Counted from the stretch's first letter, positions 8,615 to 19,633 are shown. The stretch is 55,316 bases of DNA from Yokenella regensburgei ATCC 49455 (GCF_000735455.1 NZ_JMPS01000084.1:1-55316); one strand, 5' to 3'. Notes: generated from the letters alone by a model not told the origin. Numbers and translations: made by a program.

Positions 8615-9439
8615 TTATCCATTTTTCTTAAGCTGGCACCAGGTTTCATTGGCCAGCGTGATAAATTGTTGTTCGCCGGTTTGCTGCCAGCGGCATTCGA
8701 ACCAGCCGGCCATCAGCATCAGCACCCAGGGGCGCCAGCGCCGTACCTGCAGCCACAAACCGTCAACGTCCATTTTTGCCTGCCGGGCGTATTCGTTCAC
8801 CAGACTTTGGCGTTGGGCTTCGTCTTCCAGCCAGACGGCTGCGAGCTCAAGCGCCACGTCGCCGTCCCCGGCGTACTCCCAGTCAATCAAACGCAGCCCG
8901 TTTTGGGTGTGCACCAGATTTCCGGCATGAATATCCATGTGCAGCGGCGCAAGGCGCAACGGCACCGGCTCGCCATGACGGGAAAGCCTCTGTAGCCGGG
9001 AGAGCCAGAACGGCGTGCGCCGTGACGGTGAACTGTGCTGCCAGTACCGTTGCAGCAAGGGCGTTAGCGCTATCCGCCAGCCAAACCGCGGCTGCTGATG
9101 CAGATAATACAGCAATGCTGCCAGTTTACGCTCTTCCGGCAGCTCGGTTTTCATTTCGCCGTCGATGTAGTCCACCGCCATCCAGCCCGGCGTGTAAAAA
9201 CGCGGCGGCGGGGCCAGGTCGACAGGAAGCTGATTGAGGGCGTGATACTGCCTGAGAAAGTGCGATTCAGCGTCGTGGGGATCGTGATGCTGGCGCAGCA
9301 CCAGACGTTGTGCGCCGTTTTCAATGATGCAGCTGCTGCCGCTGAGCCCGGTTACGGTGAGCTCTGCGGCAGGCTGATAGTCGGGGAAATAGCGTGACAG
9401 TACTTCGTCACGCGTCAGCTTACTGTTGTTGAACCGCAC
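8615..9439 (-). CDS. thiK: Thiamine kinase ThiK (YcfN)
   Basis: A 274-residue aminoglycoside-phosphotransferase-fold kinase that phosphorylates thiamine to thiamine monophosphate in the salvage pathway. The catalytic Brenner motif is in [17 protein letters not shown], and the metal-binding Asp in [11 protein letters not shown]. Length equals K-12 ThiK. The start is a GTG at 9439, so its first 20 bases overlap the end of lpoB, suggesting translational coupling. The sequence is clearly ThiK but noticeably diverged in the N-terminal lobe compared with the very conserved NagZ next to it. Confidence 0.95.
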   Translation of the reverse strand: MRFNNSKLTRDEVLSRYFPDYQPAAELTVTGLSGSSCIIENGAQRLVLRQHHDPHDAESHFLRQYHALNQLPVDLAPPPRFYTPGWMAVDYIDGEMKTELPEERKLAALLYYLHQQPRFGWRIALTPLLQRYWQHSSPSRRTPFWLSRLQRLSRHGEPVPLRLAPLHMDIHAGNLVHTQNGLRLIDWEYAGDGDVALELAAVWLEDEAQRQSLVNEYARQAKMDVDGLWLQVRRWRPWVLMLMAGWFECRWQQTGEQQFITLANETWCQLKKNG

Positions 9440-10061
9440 CTTTGCCCGACCAGATAATCTCGCCAGTCTGGACCAGCATCAGTTGCATTTGCAGCAGCGG
9501 TGAATTGACGTTACCGGTAGCGCTGGAGTACAGCACAAACTGTGCACCCACGTTGCGGGCAATACCCATCGCTTTGCTGCGGGAACCCAGGCTGTCCTGC
9601 GGAGAAAGACCCAGCTGTTGTTTCGCAACGGCAAGCTGCTGTGAAGAAACCAGGGTGAACTTACCGTTGCCTGCCAGCGCATTGCGCAGCGCCGTGGTGG
9701 CCTCGCCCGCGTTCAGAGAGCCGTTAGTACGATTGTTCACGCTGTCGACCAGCAGAATGCTTCCGGCGGTAACCCCTTCAGACTGCAGCATCTTGCCCAC
9801 CATCGGCTGCACGGCGCCGTTCCAGTCATAATGACGAACGCGCGGCGCGGGCTGGCTGGTTTGATCCGGCGTTTCAATCGGACCTGGCTGTTGCGGAACG
9901 GTCGGTACCGTAGGAACCGTCGGCACCGGCTGCGGCTGCGCCGGTTGCTCGGTACCCGGTTTTGCCTCTTCGACCGGAGCCGGTTGTTCTCGTTGCCCCA
10001 CACACCCTGACAGGAAGACTGCCAGAGCCGCGAGTAACGCATAACGACTCAATTTAAGCAT
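9420..10061 (-). CDS. lpoB: Penicillin-binding protein activator lipoprotein LpoB
   Basis: A 213-residue outer-membrane lipoprotein that crosses the periplasm to activate the bifunctional peptidoglycan synthase PBP1b. A lipoprotein signal peptide ends at lipobox FLSGC with acylated Cys20. A proline/glutamine-rich linker follows (about residues 25-70, with repeated [11 protein letters not shown]), which gives reach. The globular domain starts at [16 protein letters not shown]. Length is the same as K-12. The tandem PTV repeat in the linker may vary in copy number between strains. It overlaps thiK and follows ycfL by 6 bases. Confidence 0.97.
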   Translation of the reverse strand: MLKLSRYALLAALAVFLSGCVGQREQPAPVEEAKPGTEQPAQPQPVPTVPTVPTVPQQPGPIETPDQTSQPAPRVRHYDWNGAVQPMVGKMLQSEGVTAGSILLVDSVNNRTNGSLNAGEATTALRNALAGNGKFTLVSSQQLAVAKQQLGLSPQDSLGSRSKAMGIARNVGAQFVLYSSATGNVNSPLLQMQLMLVQTGEIIWSGKGAVQQQ

Positions 10062-10067
10062 TGCGGT

Positions 10068-10448
10068 TTACCCCTTAAGATAAAGATAAAGTCGGACCTT
10101 ATGGGCACCCAGGCTGTTTGCCGTACCGTACAGCGTGACCGAACTGTTTGCCGGTACGGTTACGCTACGCGGGGCTTCCAGCGGATGCATTTCCAGTCCT
10201 CTGGCGTCATACCAGTAAAAACGATAATAAAGCGTGACCGGGACGCGACGTTCGTTGAACAGAACGGATGACGCCGTCGCCTGAATTTCTGAGGTAGTCA
10301 GTTCCGGTTTTTCTGCGCTGATCCCCGCCGCCAGGACGTTCGATTCCATCACCAGCGTTTGCTGTTCGCCGAACGGAATTTCCGGGTGTGAACCACAGCC
10401 CGCCAGCACCAGCGCCGCCAGTAAAAGGGTAAAACGCCCTGCTCGCAT
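10068..10448 (-). CDS. ycfL: Putative lipoprotein YcfL
   Basis: A 126-residue protein with a clear lipoprotein signal (MRAGRFTLLLAALVLAGC, lipid Cys at 18), close to the K-12 length of 125. The mature part is DUF1425-like (VPVTLYYRFYWYDARGLEMHP) and looks like a small beta-sandwich. Function is not established. It sits in the operon between hinT and lpoB, with a 1-base gap after hinT, so a role near PBP activation is possible but only inferred from position. Confidence 0.93.
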   Translation of the reverse strand: MRAGRFTLLLAALVLAGCGSHPEIPFGEQQTLVMESNVLAAGISAEKPELTTSEIQATASSVLFNERRVPVTLYYRFYWYDARGLEMHPLEAPRSVTVPANSSVTLYGTANSLGAHKVRLYLYLKG

Positions 10449-10449
10449 C

Positions 10450-10809
10450 TTAGTGTTCCTTGTGTGCCAGCATCGGACCTAAAGGACGACCGCCCAGCAG
10501 GTGCATATGGATATGATAGACCTCCTGACCGCCATGGCGATTACAGTTGACGATCAGACGGTAGCCATCCTGCGCAATGCCTTCCTGCTCTGCGATTTTT
10601 GCCGCCACGGTGAGCATGCGGCCCAACGCCAGCTCGTGCTCGGCGGTCACGTCGTTGACGGTCGGGATCAGGATGTTAGGGATTATCAGAATGTGGGTCG
10701 GTGCCTGGGGAGAGATATCGCGAAATGCGGTAACCAGTTCGTCCTGATAAACAATATCCGAGGGGATTTCGCGACGGATGATTTTGCTGAAAATCGTTTC
10801 TTCTGCCAT
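10450..10809 (-). CDS. hinT: HIT-family purine nucleoside phosphoramidase HinT
   Basis: A 119-residue histidine-triad hydrolase (K-12 length), which cleaves AMP-lysine and other nucleoside phosphoramidates, including aminoacyl-adenylates. The triad motif HIHMHLL is at residues 99-105, with catalytic His101. ATG at 10809 is chosen from homologue length and a good AAGGAA upstream; the open frame continues to 10938 but that extension is not conserved. It is the first gene of the operon running to ycfP. Its 5' region contains a 14-bp perfect palindrome. Confidence 0.96.
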   Translation of the reverse strand: MAEETIFSKIIRREIPSDIVYQDELVTAFRDISPQAPTHILIIPNILIPTVNDVTAEHELALGRMLTVAAKIAEQEGIAQDGYRLIVNCNRHGGQEVYHIHMHLLGGRPLGPMLAHKEH

Positions 10810-10834
10810 GACCCATTCCTTTTCTAATTTCTTT

Positions 10835-10848
10835 TTACCGTACGGTAA
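10835..10848. promoter_or_regulatory. 14-bp palindrome upstream of hinT
   Basis: TTACCGTACGGTAA is perfectly self-complementary and ends 26 bases before the hinT start, in the likely promoter or leader. I do not recognise it as a site of a named regulator. It has no loop, so it is more likely a dimer-binding DNA site than an RNA hairpin. Confidence 0.4.
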
Positions 10849-10942
10849 GTTGTGCACAGAATTCAACGTAAGAGTATGAGCGACTACCCCCCTGCGTTTC
10901 AACCCACTTACCGCATTTCTTATCCGTGCCGACCGCAAATGT

Positions 10943-10968
10943 AAAAAAGGCAGCCATTCGGCTGCCTT
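10943..10968 (-). terminator. Intrinsic terminator of ptsG
   Basis: Stem AAGGCAGCC / GGCTGCCTT with a 4-base ATTC loop; on the minus strand it is followed by six T. It lies 22 bases past the ptsG stop. Confidence 0.92.
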
Positions 10969-10989
10969 AGTCTCCCCACACTATCTTGC

Positions 10990-12423
10990 TTAGTGGTTGC
11001 GGATGTACTCATCCATTTCGGTTTTCAGGTTATCGGATTTAGTCCCGAAAATTGCCTGAACGCCAGAACCTGCAACCACCACGCCCGCCGCACCCAGTTT
11101 CTTCAGGCCAGCCTGATCCACTTTCGCCACATCGGCAACGCTTACGCGCAGACGAGTGATACATGCGTCGAGGTTAGTAATGTTTTCTTTACCACCGAAC
11201 GCTGCCACCAGGGACGGCGCCATTTCGCTGGTCGCGCCCGCTTTGGTGTCTTCGGTCGTATCTTCACGACCCGGCGTTTTCAGGTCCAGCGCTTTGATAA
11301 GCACGCGGAAGATGGTGTAGTAAACCACGGCATAGCACGCACCGACGATCGGGAACAGCCACAGTTTGCTGCTGTTACCGGACAGCACGATGAAGTCGAT
11401 CAGGCCGTGAGAGAAGGACGTACCGTCACGCATACCCAGCAGAATACAGATTGGGAATGCCAGACCTGCCAGAATCGCGTGGATGATGTACAGGATCGGT
11501 GCCACGAACATGAAGGAGAATTCGATTGGCTCGGTGATACCGGTCAGGAACGAGGTCAGCGCTGCGGAGATCATGATCCCGCCCACTTTCGCGCGGTTTT
11601 CCGGTTTTGCAGAGTGCCAGATGGCAATCGCGGCAGCCGGCAGACCGTACATTTTGAACAGGAAGCCGCCAGACAGTTTACCTGCAGTCGGGTCACCCGC
11701 CATGTAACGTGGGATATCGCCGTGGAATACCTGACCCGCGGCGTTGGTGTATTCACCAATCTGCATCTGGAAAGGAACGTTCCAGATGTGGTGCAGACCA
11801 AACGGTACCAGGCAGCGTTCAATGAAGCCGTAGATACCGAACGCGACAACCGGGTTCTGGTATGCAGCCCACTGAGAGAAGGTCTGGATAGCAGTACCAA
11901 TCGGTGGCCAGATGAAGGACAGGATCACACCCGTGAAGATTGCCGCCAGACCTGAGATGATCGGTACAAAGCGCTTGCCCGCGAAGAAGCCCAGGTATTC
12001 TGGCAGCTTAATGCGATAGAAGCGGTTGAACATGTAGGCTGCGATGGCACCAGAGATGATACCGCCGAGAACACCGGTATCAGCCAGGTGCTTTGCAGCG
12101 ATCTCTTCTGCAGGTAAATGCAGTACCAGCGGCGCGACAACCGCCATGGTTTTCACCATGATGCCATAGGCAACCACGGCTGCCAGCGCAGAAACGCCGT
12201 CGTTATTGGTAAAGCCAAGTGCGACACCAATAGCGAAGATAAGCGGCATGTTAGCAAAAACAGAACCGCCCGCTTCTGCCATCACGTGGGAAACCACGGT
12301 TGGCAGCCAGCTGAAGTTTGCAGAACCGACGCCCAGCAGGATACCTGCGATAGGCAGTACGGATACTGGCAGCATCAGCGATTTACCGACCTTCTGCAGG
12401 TTAGCAAATGCATTCTTAAACAT
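10990..12423 (-). CDS. ptsG: Glucose-specific PTS enzyme IICB
   Basis: A 477-residue glucose permease (exact K-12 length). The EIIC membrane domain takes glucose through the inner membrane and the cytosolic EIIB domain phosphorylates it. EIIC occupies about residues 1-385 with many hydrophobic helices and the conserved [12 protein letters not shown] sugar-binding loop. After a short linker (DTTEDTKAG), EIIB carries phospho-acceptor Cys421 in [10 protein letters not shown]. Upstream lie Mlc, CRP and SgrS recognition sequences matching K-12. fhuE, which separates ptsG from hinT in K-12, is absent. Confidence 0.98.
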   Translation of the reverse strand: MFKNAFANLQKVGKSLMLPVSVLPIAGILLGVGSANFSWLPTVVSHVMAEAGGSVFANMPLIFAIGVALGFTNNDGVSALAAVVAYGIMVKTMAVVAPLVLHLPAEEIAAKHLADTGVLGGIISGAIAAYMFNRFYRIKLPEYLGFFAGKRFVPIISGLAAIFTGVILSFIWPPIGTAIQTFSQWAAYQNPVVAFGIYGFIERCLVPFGLHHIWNVPFQMQIGEYTNAAGQVFHGDIPRYMAGDPTAGKLSGGFLFKMYGLPAAAIAIWHSAKPENRAKVGGIMISAALTSFLTGITEPIEFSFMFVAPILYIIHAILAGLAFPICILLGMRDGTSFSHGLIDFIVLSGNSSKLWLFPIVGACYAVVYYTIFRVLIKALDLKTPGREDTTEDTKAGATSEMAPSLVAAFGGKENITNLDACITRLRVSVADVAKVDQAGLKKLGAAGVVVAGSGVQAIFGTKSDNLKTEMDEYIRNH

Positions 12424-12444
12424 AATTGAGAGTGCTCCTGAGTA
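12424..12444 (-). promoter_or_regulatory. SgrS small-RNA pairing region in the ptsG leader
   Basis: The minus-strand sequence just before the ptsG ATG reads ACTCAGGAGCACTCTCAATT, including the ribosome-binding site. As I recall it, this is identical to the K-12 segment that pairs with SgrS during glucose-phosphate stress. Hfq-dependent SgrS repression is therefore probably conserved. The sgrS gene itself is not in this window. Confidence 0.8.
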
Positions 12445-12521
12445 TTTAGATCTTTTTTTACGTTTTCACGCATTGGCGAGGGGGGAGAACCCCGCCGTGG
12501 ACAGGACATCTAAGCGCCCTT

Positions 12522-12581
12522 TATTTATTACACAGAGTAAAATAAATCAGTTTCCGTTTGTTTGACGGCTATCACGTTTCA
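12522..12581 (-). promoter_or_regulatory. ptsG P1 promoter with Mlc operator and CRP site
   Basis: On the minus strand, AAACGTGATAGCCGTCAAAC (12561-12580) matches the known ptsG CRP site. About 40 bases downstream, TTATTTTACTCTGTGTAATA and the following AATAA (12522-12546) match the Mlc operator that overlaps the P1 -10 element (TACTCT) and start. The spacing implies a leader of about 105 bases, as in K-12. The rest of the 299-base gap 12424-12722 holds this leader and the tatD 3' end, with no further gene. Confidence 0.85.
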
Positions 12582-12651
12582 ATCAGCAACTAGCGAGAAA
12601 CTTGCGTTTCTTTACATAAGTGGTGTCAATTTGTTTCAAAAAAACCATTCA

Positions 12652-12669
12652 CCGCCACTTATGTGGCGG
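12652..12669 (-). terminator. Hairpin after tatD
   Basis: Perfect 7-bp stem CCGCCAC / GTGGCGG with a 4-base loop. On the minus strand a seven-T run follows but is offset by about seven bases (TGAATGG), so termination may be inefficient. It is the only terminator-like element at the end of the long leftward cluster. Confidence 0.55.
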
Positions 12670-12722
12670 GGAACTGTACTCGGTTTGAGTATTAATTACG
12701 AGCTTTAAAATAAGCTGCGAAA

Positions 12723-13517
12723 TCAGGCGTCTTGCAGGCGGGAGGGGTTGATATGGAACAGGCGGGCGAAGTTTTCGGTGGTCTGCTGCGCCAGCTGTTC
12801 AACCGATACACCTTTCAGAACGGCCATATACTCAGCAACATCCCGCGTCATTGCAGGCTGGTTCTCTTTACCGCGATGCGGCACCGGCGCCAGGTACGGG
12901 GAGTCCGTTTCCACCAGGATCCTGTCGAGCGGTACATAGCGCGCGGCATCACGCAATTGTTCCGCATTACGGAAGGTCACAATGCCGGAAAAAGAGATAT
13001 AAAACCCAAGATCCAGCAGTTTACCCGCCGTTTCTTTGTCCTCTGTGAAACAGTGTAGTACGCCGCCACAATCCGTCACCTTTTCTTCCCGCAGGATAGC
13101 CAGCGTATCTTCACGGGCGTCACGGGTATGCACGATCACCGGCTTGTTAAGCTCGCGACCAATGCGGATGTGATGACGGAAGGACTCCTGCTGCTGCGCT
13201 TTAGTTTCCGGGGTGTAAAAATAGTCCAGCCCGGTTTCGCCCAGGGCAACGACGCCCTCTTCTGCCGCCATGCGGCGCAGATCTTCCACGGCGTAGGTTT
13301 CATCCTGATTCAGCGGATGAACCCCGCAGGAAAAGACGACGTTATCGCGAACGCCAACCAGCTCGCGCATGCTCCGGTAGCCGGGAAGCGTAGTCGCAAC
13401 GGCAAGACAGAATTTCACATCGCGGGCGGCGGCTTTTGCCAGCACGTCATCGACGTTTTTATGCAGGGATTGATAATCCAGGCCATCGAGATGGCAGTGT
13501 GAGTCGACTAAAAACAT
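12723..13517 (-). CDS. ycfH: TatD-family metal-dependent deoxyribonuclease YcfH
   Basis: A 264-residue TIM-barrel hydrolase of the TatD family (K-12 YcfH is 265), a probable metal-dependent DNase. Metal ligands are visible: HCHLD (His7, His9), the Glu of GETGLDYFY, His in VIVHTRDA, His in LHCFTED, and the Asp of VETDSPYLAP. It is a paralogue of TatD proper rather than part of a Tat operon. It is the last gene of the yceD-to-ycfH cluster, starting 11 bases after holB. Confidence 0.95.
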   Translation of the reverse strand: MFLVDSHCHLDGLDYQSLHKNVDDVLAKAAARDVKFCLAVATTLPGYRSMRELVGVRDNVVFSCGVHPLNQDETYAVEDLRRMAAEEGVVALGETGLDYFYTPETKAQQQESFRHHIRIGRELNKPVIVHTRDAREDTLAILREEKVTDCGGVLHCFTEDKETAGKLLDLGFYISFSGIVTFRNAEQLRDAARYVPLDRILVETDSPYLAPVPHRGKENQPAMTRDVAEYMAVLKGVSVEQLAQQTTENFARLFHINPSRLQDA

Positions 13518-13528
13518 TGAGCTCTCTC

Positions 13529-14530
13529 TCAGAAGTGAGATACGGGAAGCGGTGTTCCCGGTTGCAGGTAGTGCTCCCAGCGCAGCAGGCGCTCGGTCAG
13601 CATCAGTTCCCGGTTAAGTCCGGTTACGCTAAGAAGCTGCTCGCGGCACTCGCAGGCGTCGTGAGCGATGGCCTGAAGCCGGGCGGCAGACCACGTGCGG
13701 GCCAGCCTTTCGCACAGCGTCCAGGCGTCCACGTTGGTCACGATGGTGATTCGCTGTTGGATTTTCAGCGCATCGAGTAACAGCGTCGCGAACCAGTGCA
13801 GGCGCATGGTCGCATCGTCATGATTGAGGGCCGGTAGCAGCGACAGCCAGTCGTGGCTGTTAAGCGCCGCATCAAGCTGCTGACACAGTTGCTGACGAGC
13901 GCTCCAGTGCTGTTGCAGTAACTCCAGCGCCGCCGCTGGGGCGCTGCCGCTCAGACGCAGCGCAGTGAGGATCGCATCATGTGACACCGTCACTTCCCGT
14001 TCAAGCCAGCTCGCCGCCCAGTTTTCAGCAGGTGGAGCCAGATGATGTAACCGGCAACGGCTTCTTAATGTTGCCAGTAAACGCTCCGGCTCTTCACAGG
14101 CGAGGAAGAACCAGGTGTTCTCCGGCGGCTCCTCCAGCGTTTTAAGCAGCGCATTGGCCGCCGCATCGGTAAGCCAGGCGGCATTGCCTATCCAGACAAC
14201 CTTCGCCCCGCCGAGACGGGCGTGTTCATACAGCTTTTCCGTGACGCTGCGCACAGCATCAATGCCCAGCGAGCTTTTGCCCTTCTCCGGCAGCAGATGA
14301 TAATAGTCAGGATGCGTTCCCGCCTGCATCAGCTGACAGCTGTGGCACTGGCCGCAGCTTTTATGACCGTCCGGCTGGCGGCACATCAGCCAGCGAGTCA
14401 GCGCATAGATAAGCGCATCTTCCCCCATACCGGGCAGCGCCTGAACCAGTAACGCATGGTGTCCACGACCGGCCTGATAGCTGGTAATCAGCTGCTCAAA
14501 GTGCGGACGTAACCACGGATACCATTTCAT
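13529..14530 (-). CDS. holB: DNA polymerase III delta-prime subunit HolB
   Basis: A 333-residue clamp-loader subunit (K-12: 334). It has a AAA+ fold with a degenerate P-loop ([10 protein letters not shown] in place of GxxGxGKT), as expected for the non-ATPase delta-prime. The zinc module cysteines are in [20 protein letters not shown]. The sensor-like SRC motif is in [10 protein letters not shown]. The start is the ATG at 14530, which overlaps the tmk stop as ATGA, so the two are translationally coupled. The longer open frame upstream is only tmk sequence read out of frame. Confidence 0.97.
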   Translation of the reverse strand: MKWYPWLRPHFEQLITSYQAGRGHHALLVQALPGMGEDALIYALTRWLMCRQPDGHKSCGQCHSCQLMQAGTHPDYYHLLPEKGKSSLGIDAVRSVTEKLYEHARLGGAKVVWIGNAAWLTDAAANALLKTLEEPPENTWFFLACEEPERLLATLRSRCRLHHLAPPAENWAASWLEREVTVSHDAILTALRLSGSAPAAALELLQQHWSARQQLCQQLDAALNSHDWLSLLPALNHDDATMRLHWFATLLLDALKIQQRITIVTNVDAWTLCERLARTWSAARLQAIAHDACECREQLLSVTGLNRELMLTERLLRWEHYLQPGTPLPVSHF

Positions 14531-15168
14531 GCGCGCTGCTCCTCCACCCAAAGGGTGACGGTATCGCGAATATCCTGCATTACTTTTTCCAGCGGCTGGG
14601 TCGCGTCGATGGTACGAATGCTGTTGTCCTGCGCGGCAAGCTCAAGGTAACGGGCGCGGGTACGGTTGAAGAAGTCCAGCGACTCCTGTTCAATGCGATC
14701 CAGATCGCCACGCGCCCGGGCACGTTTGAGACCCACTTCTGGCGTCACGTCGAGATACAGGGTCAGGTTTGGGCGAAAATCCCCCAGCACGGCGTCGCGC
14801 AGGGTGGCAAGCATATGCTGGTCGATACCCCGTCCGCCGCCCTGATAGGCCTGAGTCGAGAGGTCATGGCGATCGCCAATAACCCACTGGCCGTTGGCCA
14901 GCGCCGGTTTGATGACGGTTTCGACCAGCTGTACGCGCGCGGCGTAAAACATCAGGACTTCGGCCTTATCGCTAATCACTTCATCGCCCACCGAGCGGAT
15001 GTCGAGCACCAGGCTGCGCAATTTCTCGGCCAGAATGGTGCCGCCCGGCTCACGGGTGAATACCAGATCGCGAATGCCCAGCTGCTCAAGCGTCGCCACG
15101 ACCGTATCACGTGCCGTAGTTTTACCTGCCCCTTCCAGTCCCTCGATGACGATGTAGTTACTGCCCAT
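14527..15168 (-). CDS. tmk: Thymidylate kinase
   Basis: A 213-residue dTMP kinase (K-12 length), which makes dTDP for DNA synthesis. The P-loop [12 protein letters not shown] is at about residues 9-20, the DR/Y-type motif in VFTREPGGT, the dTMP-binding [16 protein letters not shown], and a LID region with the arginine-rich [14 protein letters not shown] of the type II (E. coli-like) enzymes. It overlaps mltG by 11 bases at its start and holB by 3 at its end, a tightly packed operon. Confidence 0.98.
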   Translation of the reverse strand: MGSNYIVIEGLEGAGKTTARDTVVATLEQLGIRDLVFTREPGGTILAEKLRSLVLDIRSVGDEVISDKAEVLMFYAARVQLVETVIKPALANGQWVIGDRHDLSTQAYQGGGRGIDQHMLATLRDAVLGDFRPNLTLYLDVTPEVGLKRARARGDLDRIEQESLDFFNRTRARYLELAAQDNSIRTIDATQPLEKVMQDIRDTVTLWVEEQRA

Positions 15169-16180
15169 TTTTTTCCTTAAGTACTTTCAGGTAATCCTGC
15201 ACTGACCGGTTATGGCTGGCGAGATTGGTGTTAAACGTGTGGCCGCCTTTACCGTCAGCCACAAAATAAAGATACGGCGTCTTCGCCGGATGCGCTGCCG
15301 CGTTCAATGAGGCCTCGCCTGGCGTGGCGATAGGTCCTGGCGGCAGCCCGGTTATCGAATAGGTATTGTACTTCGTCGGCGTTTCCAGATCCTTGCGCGA
15401 CAGCTTGCCATTATAGCTTGTCCCCATGCCGTAAATCACGGTGGGATCGGTCTGCAGACGCATGCCGATGCGCAGGCGGTTAATAAACACCGACGCAACC
15501 CGGTCACGTTCGCTGGCAACGGCGGTCTCTTTTTCAATGATCGACGCCATCGCGACCAGCTGGTTTTGGTCCTGATATGGCAGGTTATCCATCCGCCCTT
15601 CCCAGGCCTGGTCTACCGCTTTGACCATCTTCTGGTGCGCGCGTTTGAGGATCGCCACATCGCTGGTGTTGGCGGTATACATCCAGGTATCAGGCCAGAA
15701 CCAGCCTTCCACCCAGTCCGGATGTTCAAGCTTCAGCGCTTGCGCAACCGTCGCATAGCTGTCGTCTTTCAGGGTGTGCTTAATGTAAGGCGCTTCTCTC
15801 AGCTGCTTCAGATAATCACTAAGACGCATACCCTCGACAAAGCGCAGCGGGAACTGAGCTTCTTTACCGCTGGCCAGCAGTTGCAGCATGTCGCGCACGG
15901 TCATCTCAGGCGTAAAACGGTAGGTCCCGGCCTTGAAATGCGACAGATCTGGTTCAATACGCAGCAGCCACTGGAACACGCGCGGACGGTTAATAACCTT
16001 ATCCTGATACAGCTGTTCACCCAGCGCCATGCGCCCGGTGCCCGCTTTAAGGGTAAAAATCGTCTCTTCTTTAATCAGTATCGGACTGTCCGCCAGTTGG
16101 CGAACCTTCCACATCCCCACGCCTGCGGCAATCGCCAGGACCAGCAGCACTAACAGGACGAAACGTAACATTTTTTTCAT
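15158..16180 (-). CDS. mltG: Endolytic peptidoglycan transglycosylase MltG (YceG)
   Basis: A 340-residue inner-membrane lytic transglycosylase, exact K-12 length, which cuts nascent glycan strands and so sets their length near the PBP1b synthase. One N-terminal membrane helix ([20 protein letters not shown]) is followed by a LysM-like subdomain and the YceG catalytic domain. Catalytic Glu218 lies in [10 protein letters not shown], and [10 protein letters not shown] is a conserved loop. It starts 2 bases after pabC ends and overlaps tmk. Confidence 0.97.
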   Translation of the reverse strand: MKKMLRFVLLVLLVLAIAAGVGMWKVRQLADSPILIKEETIFTLKAGTGRMALGEQLYQDKVINRPRVFQWLLRIEPDLSHFKAGTYRFTPEMTVRDMLQLLASGKEAQFPLRFVEGMRLSDYLKQLREAPYIKHTLKDDSYATVAQALKLEHPDWVEGWFWPDTWMYTANTSDVAILKRAHQKMVKAVDQAWEGRMDNLPYQDQNQLVAMASIIEKETAVASERDRVASVFINRLRIGMRLQTDPTVIYGMGTSYNGKLSRKDLETPTKYNTYSITGLPPGPIATPGEASLNAAAHPAKTPYLYFVADGKGGHTFNTNLASHNRSVQDYLKVLKEKNGQ

Positions 16181-16182
16181 GA

Positions 16183-16992
16183 CTAAACGGATGACTCACA
16201 ACGTGGGGCCAAAAATTCAAACAGTTCATGCGACAGATAGCGAACGTCACCAAACGTATTCACCGGAACAATGGGCATCAATGCATTGCAGATACAGACC
16301 TCATCTGCCTGCCTGACCGCCTCAATACGTGCATGAACTTCGACAACGCGGTAACGACTTTGTGCCAGCTGCGCCAGACAATGCTGACGCATGATACCGT
16401 TAACGCCCGCCTGATCGAGACGCGGCGTAAATACCGTATCGCCCGCTCGCCAGAACACATTAGCGGCACAGCATTCCGTAACCCACCCGTCGCTGTCAAG
16501 AACCAGCGCTTCGTCGGCGTCCGTCTGTTCAAGATGCGCGCGGATCAGCACCTGCTCAAGACGATTGAGATGCTTAAGACCTGCCAGTAGCGGATTGCGG
16601 CCAACCTGCACCGGGCTTAACGCAAGCGTAATCCCCTCCTCCTGCCAGCGGGAATAGTGCGCAGGTGCCGGAGAGGTAGACAGAATACGGGAAGGTAACA
16701 GACATGAGGATGGGCTGTAGCCCCGCCCACCGCTGCCGCGGGTAATAATGACTTTGAGCACGCCATCACGCTGGTGTAACGCCAGTTCGCGCATCTCCTG
16801 ACGCAGAATTGCGTTATCGGTGAAGGGGATCATGAGCGCACGGCAGGTGTTCTCCAGTCGCTGCAAATGCATTTCGAGGAATTCGACGCTGCCGTTGTGG
16901 ATCTTCGCGGTGGTAAAACAGCCGTCGCCGAACTGAACGGCGCGATCGTTTGCCGCAAGAGAGTCCTGTTCCGTACCATTAATCAAGAACAT
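16183..16992 (-). CDS. pabC: Aminodeoxychorismate lyase PabC
   Basis: A 269-residue PLP-dependent fold-type IV lyase (K-12 length) that converts 4-amino-4-deoxychorismate to p-aminobenzoate and pyruvate in folate synthesis. The candidate Schiff-base Lys is residue 140 in [29 protein letters not shown] and [11 protein letters not shown] are conserved fold-type IV segments. It follows fabF on the same strand, but a strong terminator lies between them, so pabC onward depends on read-through or a local promoter. Confidence 0.97.
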   Translation of the reverse strand: MFLINGTEQDSLAANDRAVQFGDGCFTTAKIHNGSVEFLEMHLQRLENTCRALMIPFTDNAILRQEMRELALHQRDGVLKVIITRGSGGRGYSPSSCLLPSRILSTSPAPAHYSRWQEEGITLALSPVQVGRNPLLAGLKHLNRLEQVLIRAHLEQTDADEALVLDSDGWVTECCAANVFWRAGDTVFTPRLDQAGVNGIMRQHCLAQLAQSRYRVVEVHARIEAVRQADEVCICNALMPIVPVNTFGDVRYLSHELFEFLAPRCESSV

Positions 16993-17063
16993 AGGGGCTC
17001 CTTATCTCTGGTCTTTTAGTCTGGCAGCAGGCAGAACGCCTGACAAGAGGAATACGCCTAAAG

Positions 17064-17090
17064 AAAAAGGCCTGCAGAGCAGGCCTTTTT
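17064..17090. terminator. Terminator between fabF and pabC
   Basis: A perfect 12-bp stem AAAAAGGCCTGC / GCAGGCCTTTTT with a 3-base loop ends in five A/T on both sides, so it can act in either direction. It lies 18 bases after the fabF stop and should cut transcription from the fatty-acid genes into pabC-mltG-tmk-holB. Confidence 0.9.
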
Positions 17091-17107
17091 GCATTTCGGA
17101 CGTCGAC

Positions 17108-18406
<1,299 letters not shown>

Positions 18407-18407
18407 T

Positions 18408-18429
18408 CAGGCGGTCGAATGACCGCCTG
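18408..18429 (-). terminator. Terminator/attenuator between acpP and fabF
   Basis: Perfect 9-bp stem CAGGCGGTC / GACCGCCTG with a GAAT loop. On the minus strand it is followed by AGTTTTATCTTTTTTAG, a T-rich tail. It probably releases most acpP transcripts as a short abundant mRNA while letting a fraction reach fabF. Confidence 0.85.
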
Positions 18430-18440
18430 GAGATGTTCAC

Positions 18441-18677
18441 TTACGCCTGGTGGCCGTTGATGTAATCAATGGCAGCCTGAACGGTGGTGATTTTCTCAGC
18501 TTCTTCGTCCGGAATCTCAGTATCAAACTCTTCTTCCAGAGCCATTACCAGCTCAACGGTGTCAAGAGAATCAGCGCCCAGGTCTTCAACGAAGGAAGCA
18601 TTGTTGGTAACTTCTTCCTGCTTAACGCCCAGCTGCTCGCCGATAATTTTCTTAACGCGTTCTTCGATAGTGCTCAT
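18441..18677 (-). CDS. acpP: Acyl carrier protein
   Basis: A 78-residue acidic ACP with the phosphopantetheine attachment Ser37 counting Met (Ser36 mature) in [17 protein letters not shown]. As I recall it, the sequence is essentially that of K-12. ACP carries growing acyl chains between the Fab enzymes, PlsX and lipid A acyltransferases. It has its own promoter-like element upstream and a terminator downstream, fitting its very high expression. Confidence 0.99.
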
Positions 18678-18722
18678 ACTCTTAAATTTCCTATCAAAAC
18701 TCGCTTTCGCGATGGTTTTCGT

Positions 18723-18750
18723 AGTGTATAAAATGTTGAAAAATTTGCAA
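18723..18750 (-). promoter_or_regulatory. Putative sigma-70 promoter of acpP
   Basis: On the minus strand, TTGCAA, 16 bases and TACACT (preceded by TA) lie about 46 bases before the acpP start. The 210-base fabG-acpP gap also has a GAACCGC / GCGGTTC hairpin at 18841-18863 without a T-run. An independent acpP promoter is known in E. coli; these exact boxes are my reading. Confidence 0.5.
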
Positions 18751-18887
18751 CTAAATCCCGGCAGGTCTTACCACGATTTTACGCTATTTTGCGGGTGTTT
18801 GCCCTAATAACGCAAATTATTTTGCACGATTTCGTCCTGAGAACCGCACGAGATGCGCGGTTCCTGAGCGTTTTGTGCAAATCGCGA

Positions 18888-19622
18888 TCAAACCATGTAC
18901 ATCCCGCCGTTGACGTGCAGAGTCTCACCAGAGATGTAACCCGCTTCGTCAGAAGCTAAGAATGCAACCGCGCTGGCGATTTCTTTTGCGTCGCCGAGGC
19001 GACCCGCAGGAACTTGCGCCAGAATACCCGCACGCTGCTCGTCAGAGAGCGCACGCGTCATGTCCGTTTCAATAAAGCCCGGAGCAACAACGTTCACCGT
19101 AATACCGCGGGACGCAACTTCACGCGCCAGCGACTTACTGAAACCGATAAGGCCCGCTTTTGCCGCAGCATAGTTGGCCTGACCAGCATTTCCCATGGTA
19201 CCAACCACGGAACCAATAGTGATAATACGACCGTGACGCTTTTTCATCATAGCGCGCATTACCGCTTTTGACAGACGGAAAACAGATGACAGGTTGGTTT
19301 CGAGAATGTCGTTCCACTCGTCATCTTTCATTCGCATTAACAGGTTATCACGAGTAATCCCGGCATTATTGACCAGAATGTCGACTTCGCCAAACTCTGC
19401 ACGAATATTTTCCAGCACAGATTCGATAGATGCAGGATCGGTCACATTCAGCATCAGACCTTTACCGTTAGCACCCAGGTATTCGCTGATGGCTTTCGCG
19501 CCGCTTTCACTGGTGGCAGTACCGATGACTTTCGCGCCACGAGCGACGAGAGTTTCAGCGATTGCACGGCCGATACCGCGACTTGCACCGGTAACCAGCG
19601 CGATTTTTCCTTCAAAACTCAT
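18888..19622 (-). CDS. fabG: 3-oxoacyl-ACP reductase FabG
   Basis: A 244-residue short-chain dehydrogenase (K-12 length) that reduces beta-ketoacyl-ACP with NADPH in every elongation cycle. The NADPH-binding TGASRGIGRA is at residues 11-20. The catalytic triad Ser138, Tyr151 and Lys155 lies in IGSVVGTMGNAGQANYAAAK. NNAG is at 85-88 and the C-terminus is LHVNGGMYMV. It starts 11 bases after fabD in the fabH-fabD-fabG run. Confidence 0.99.
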   Translation of the reverse strand: MSFEGKIALVTGASRGIGRAIAETLVARGAKVIGTATSESGAKAISEYLGANGKGLMLNVTDPASIESVLENIRAEFGEVDILVNNAGITRDNLLMRMKDDEWNDILETNLSSVFRLSKAVMRAMMKKRHGRIITIGSVVGTMGNAGQANYAAAKAGLIGFSKSLAREVASRGITVNVVAPGFIETDMTRALSDEQRAGILAQVPAGRLGDAKEIASAVAFLASDEAGYISGETLHVNGGMYMV

Positions 19623-19633
19623 GATATCCTCTT

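Noticed and set aside
10993-11955. 320-codon plus-strand frame across ptsG
   Set aside because: Antisense shadow of the highly conserved ptsG; no domain and no ribosome-binding site of note.
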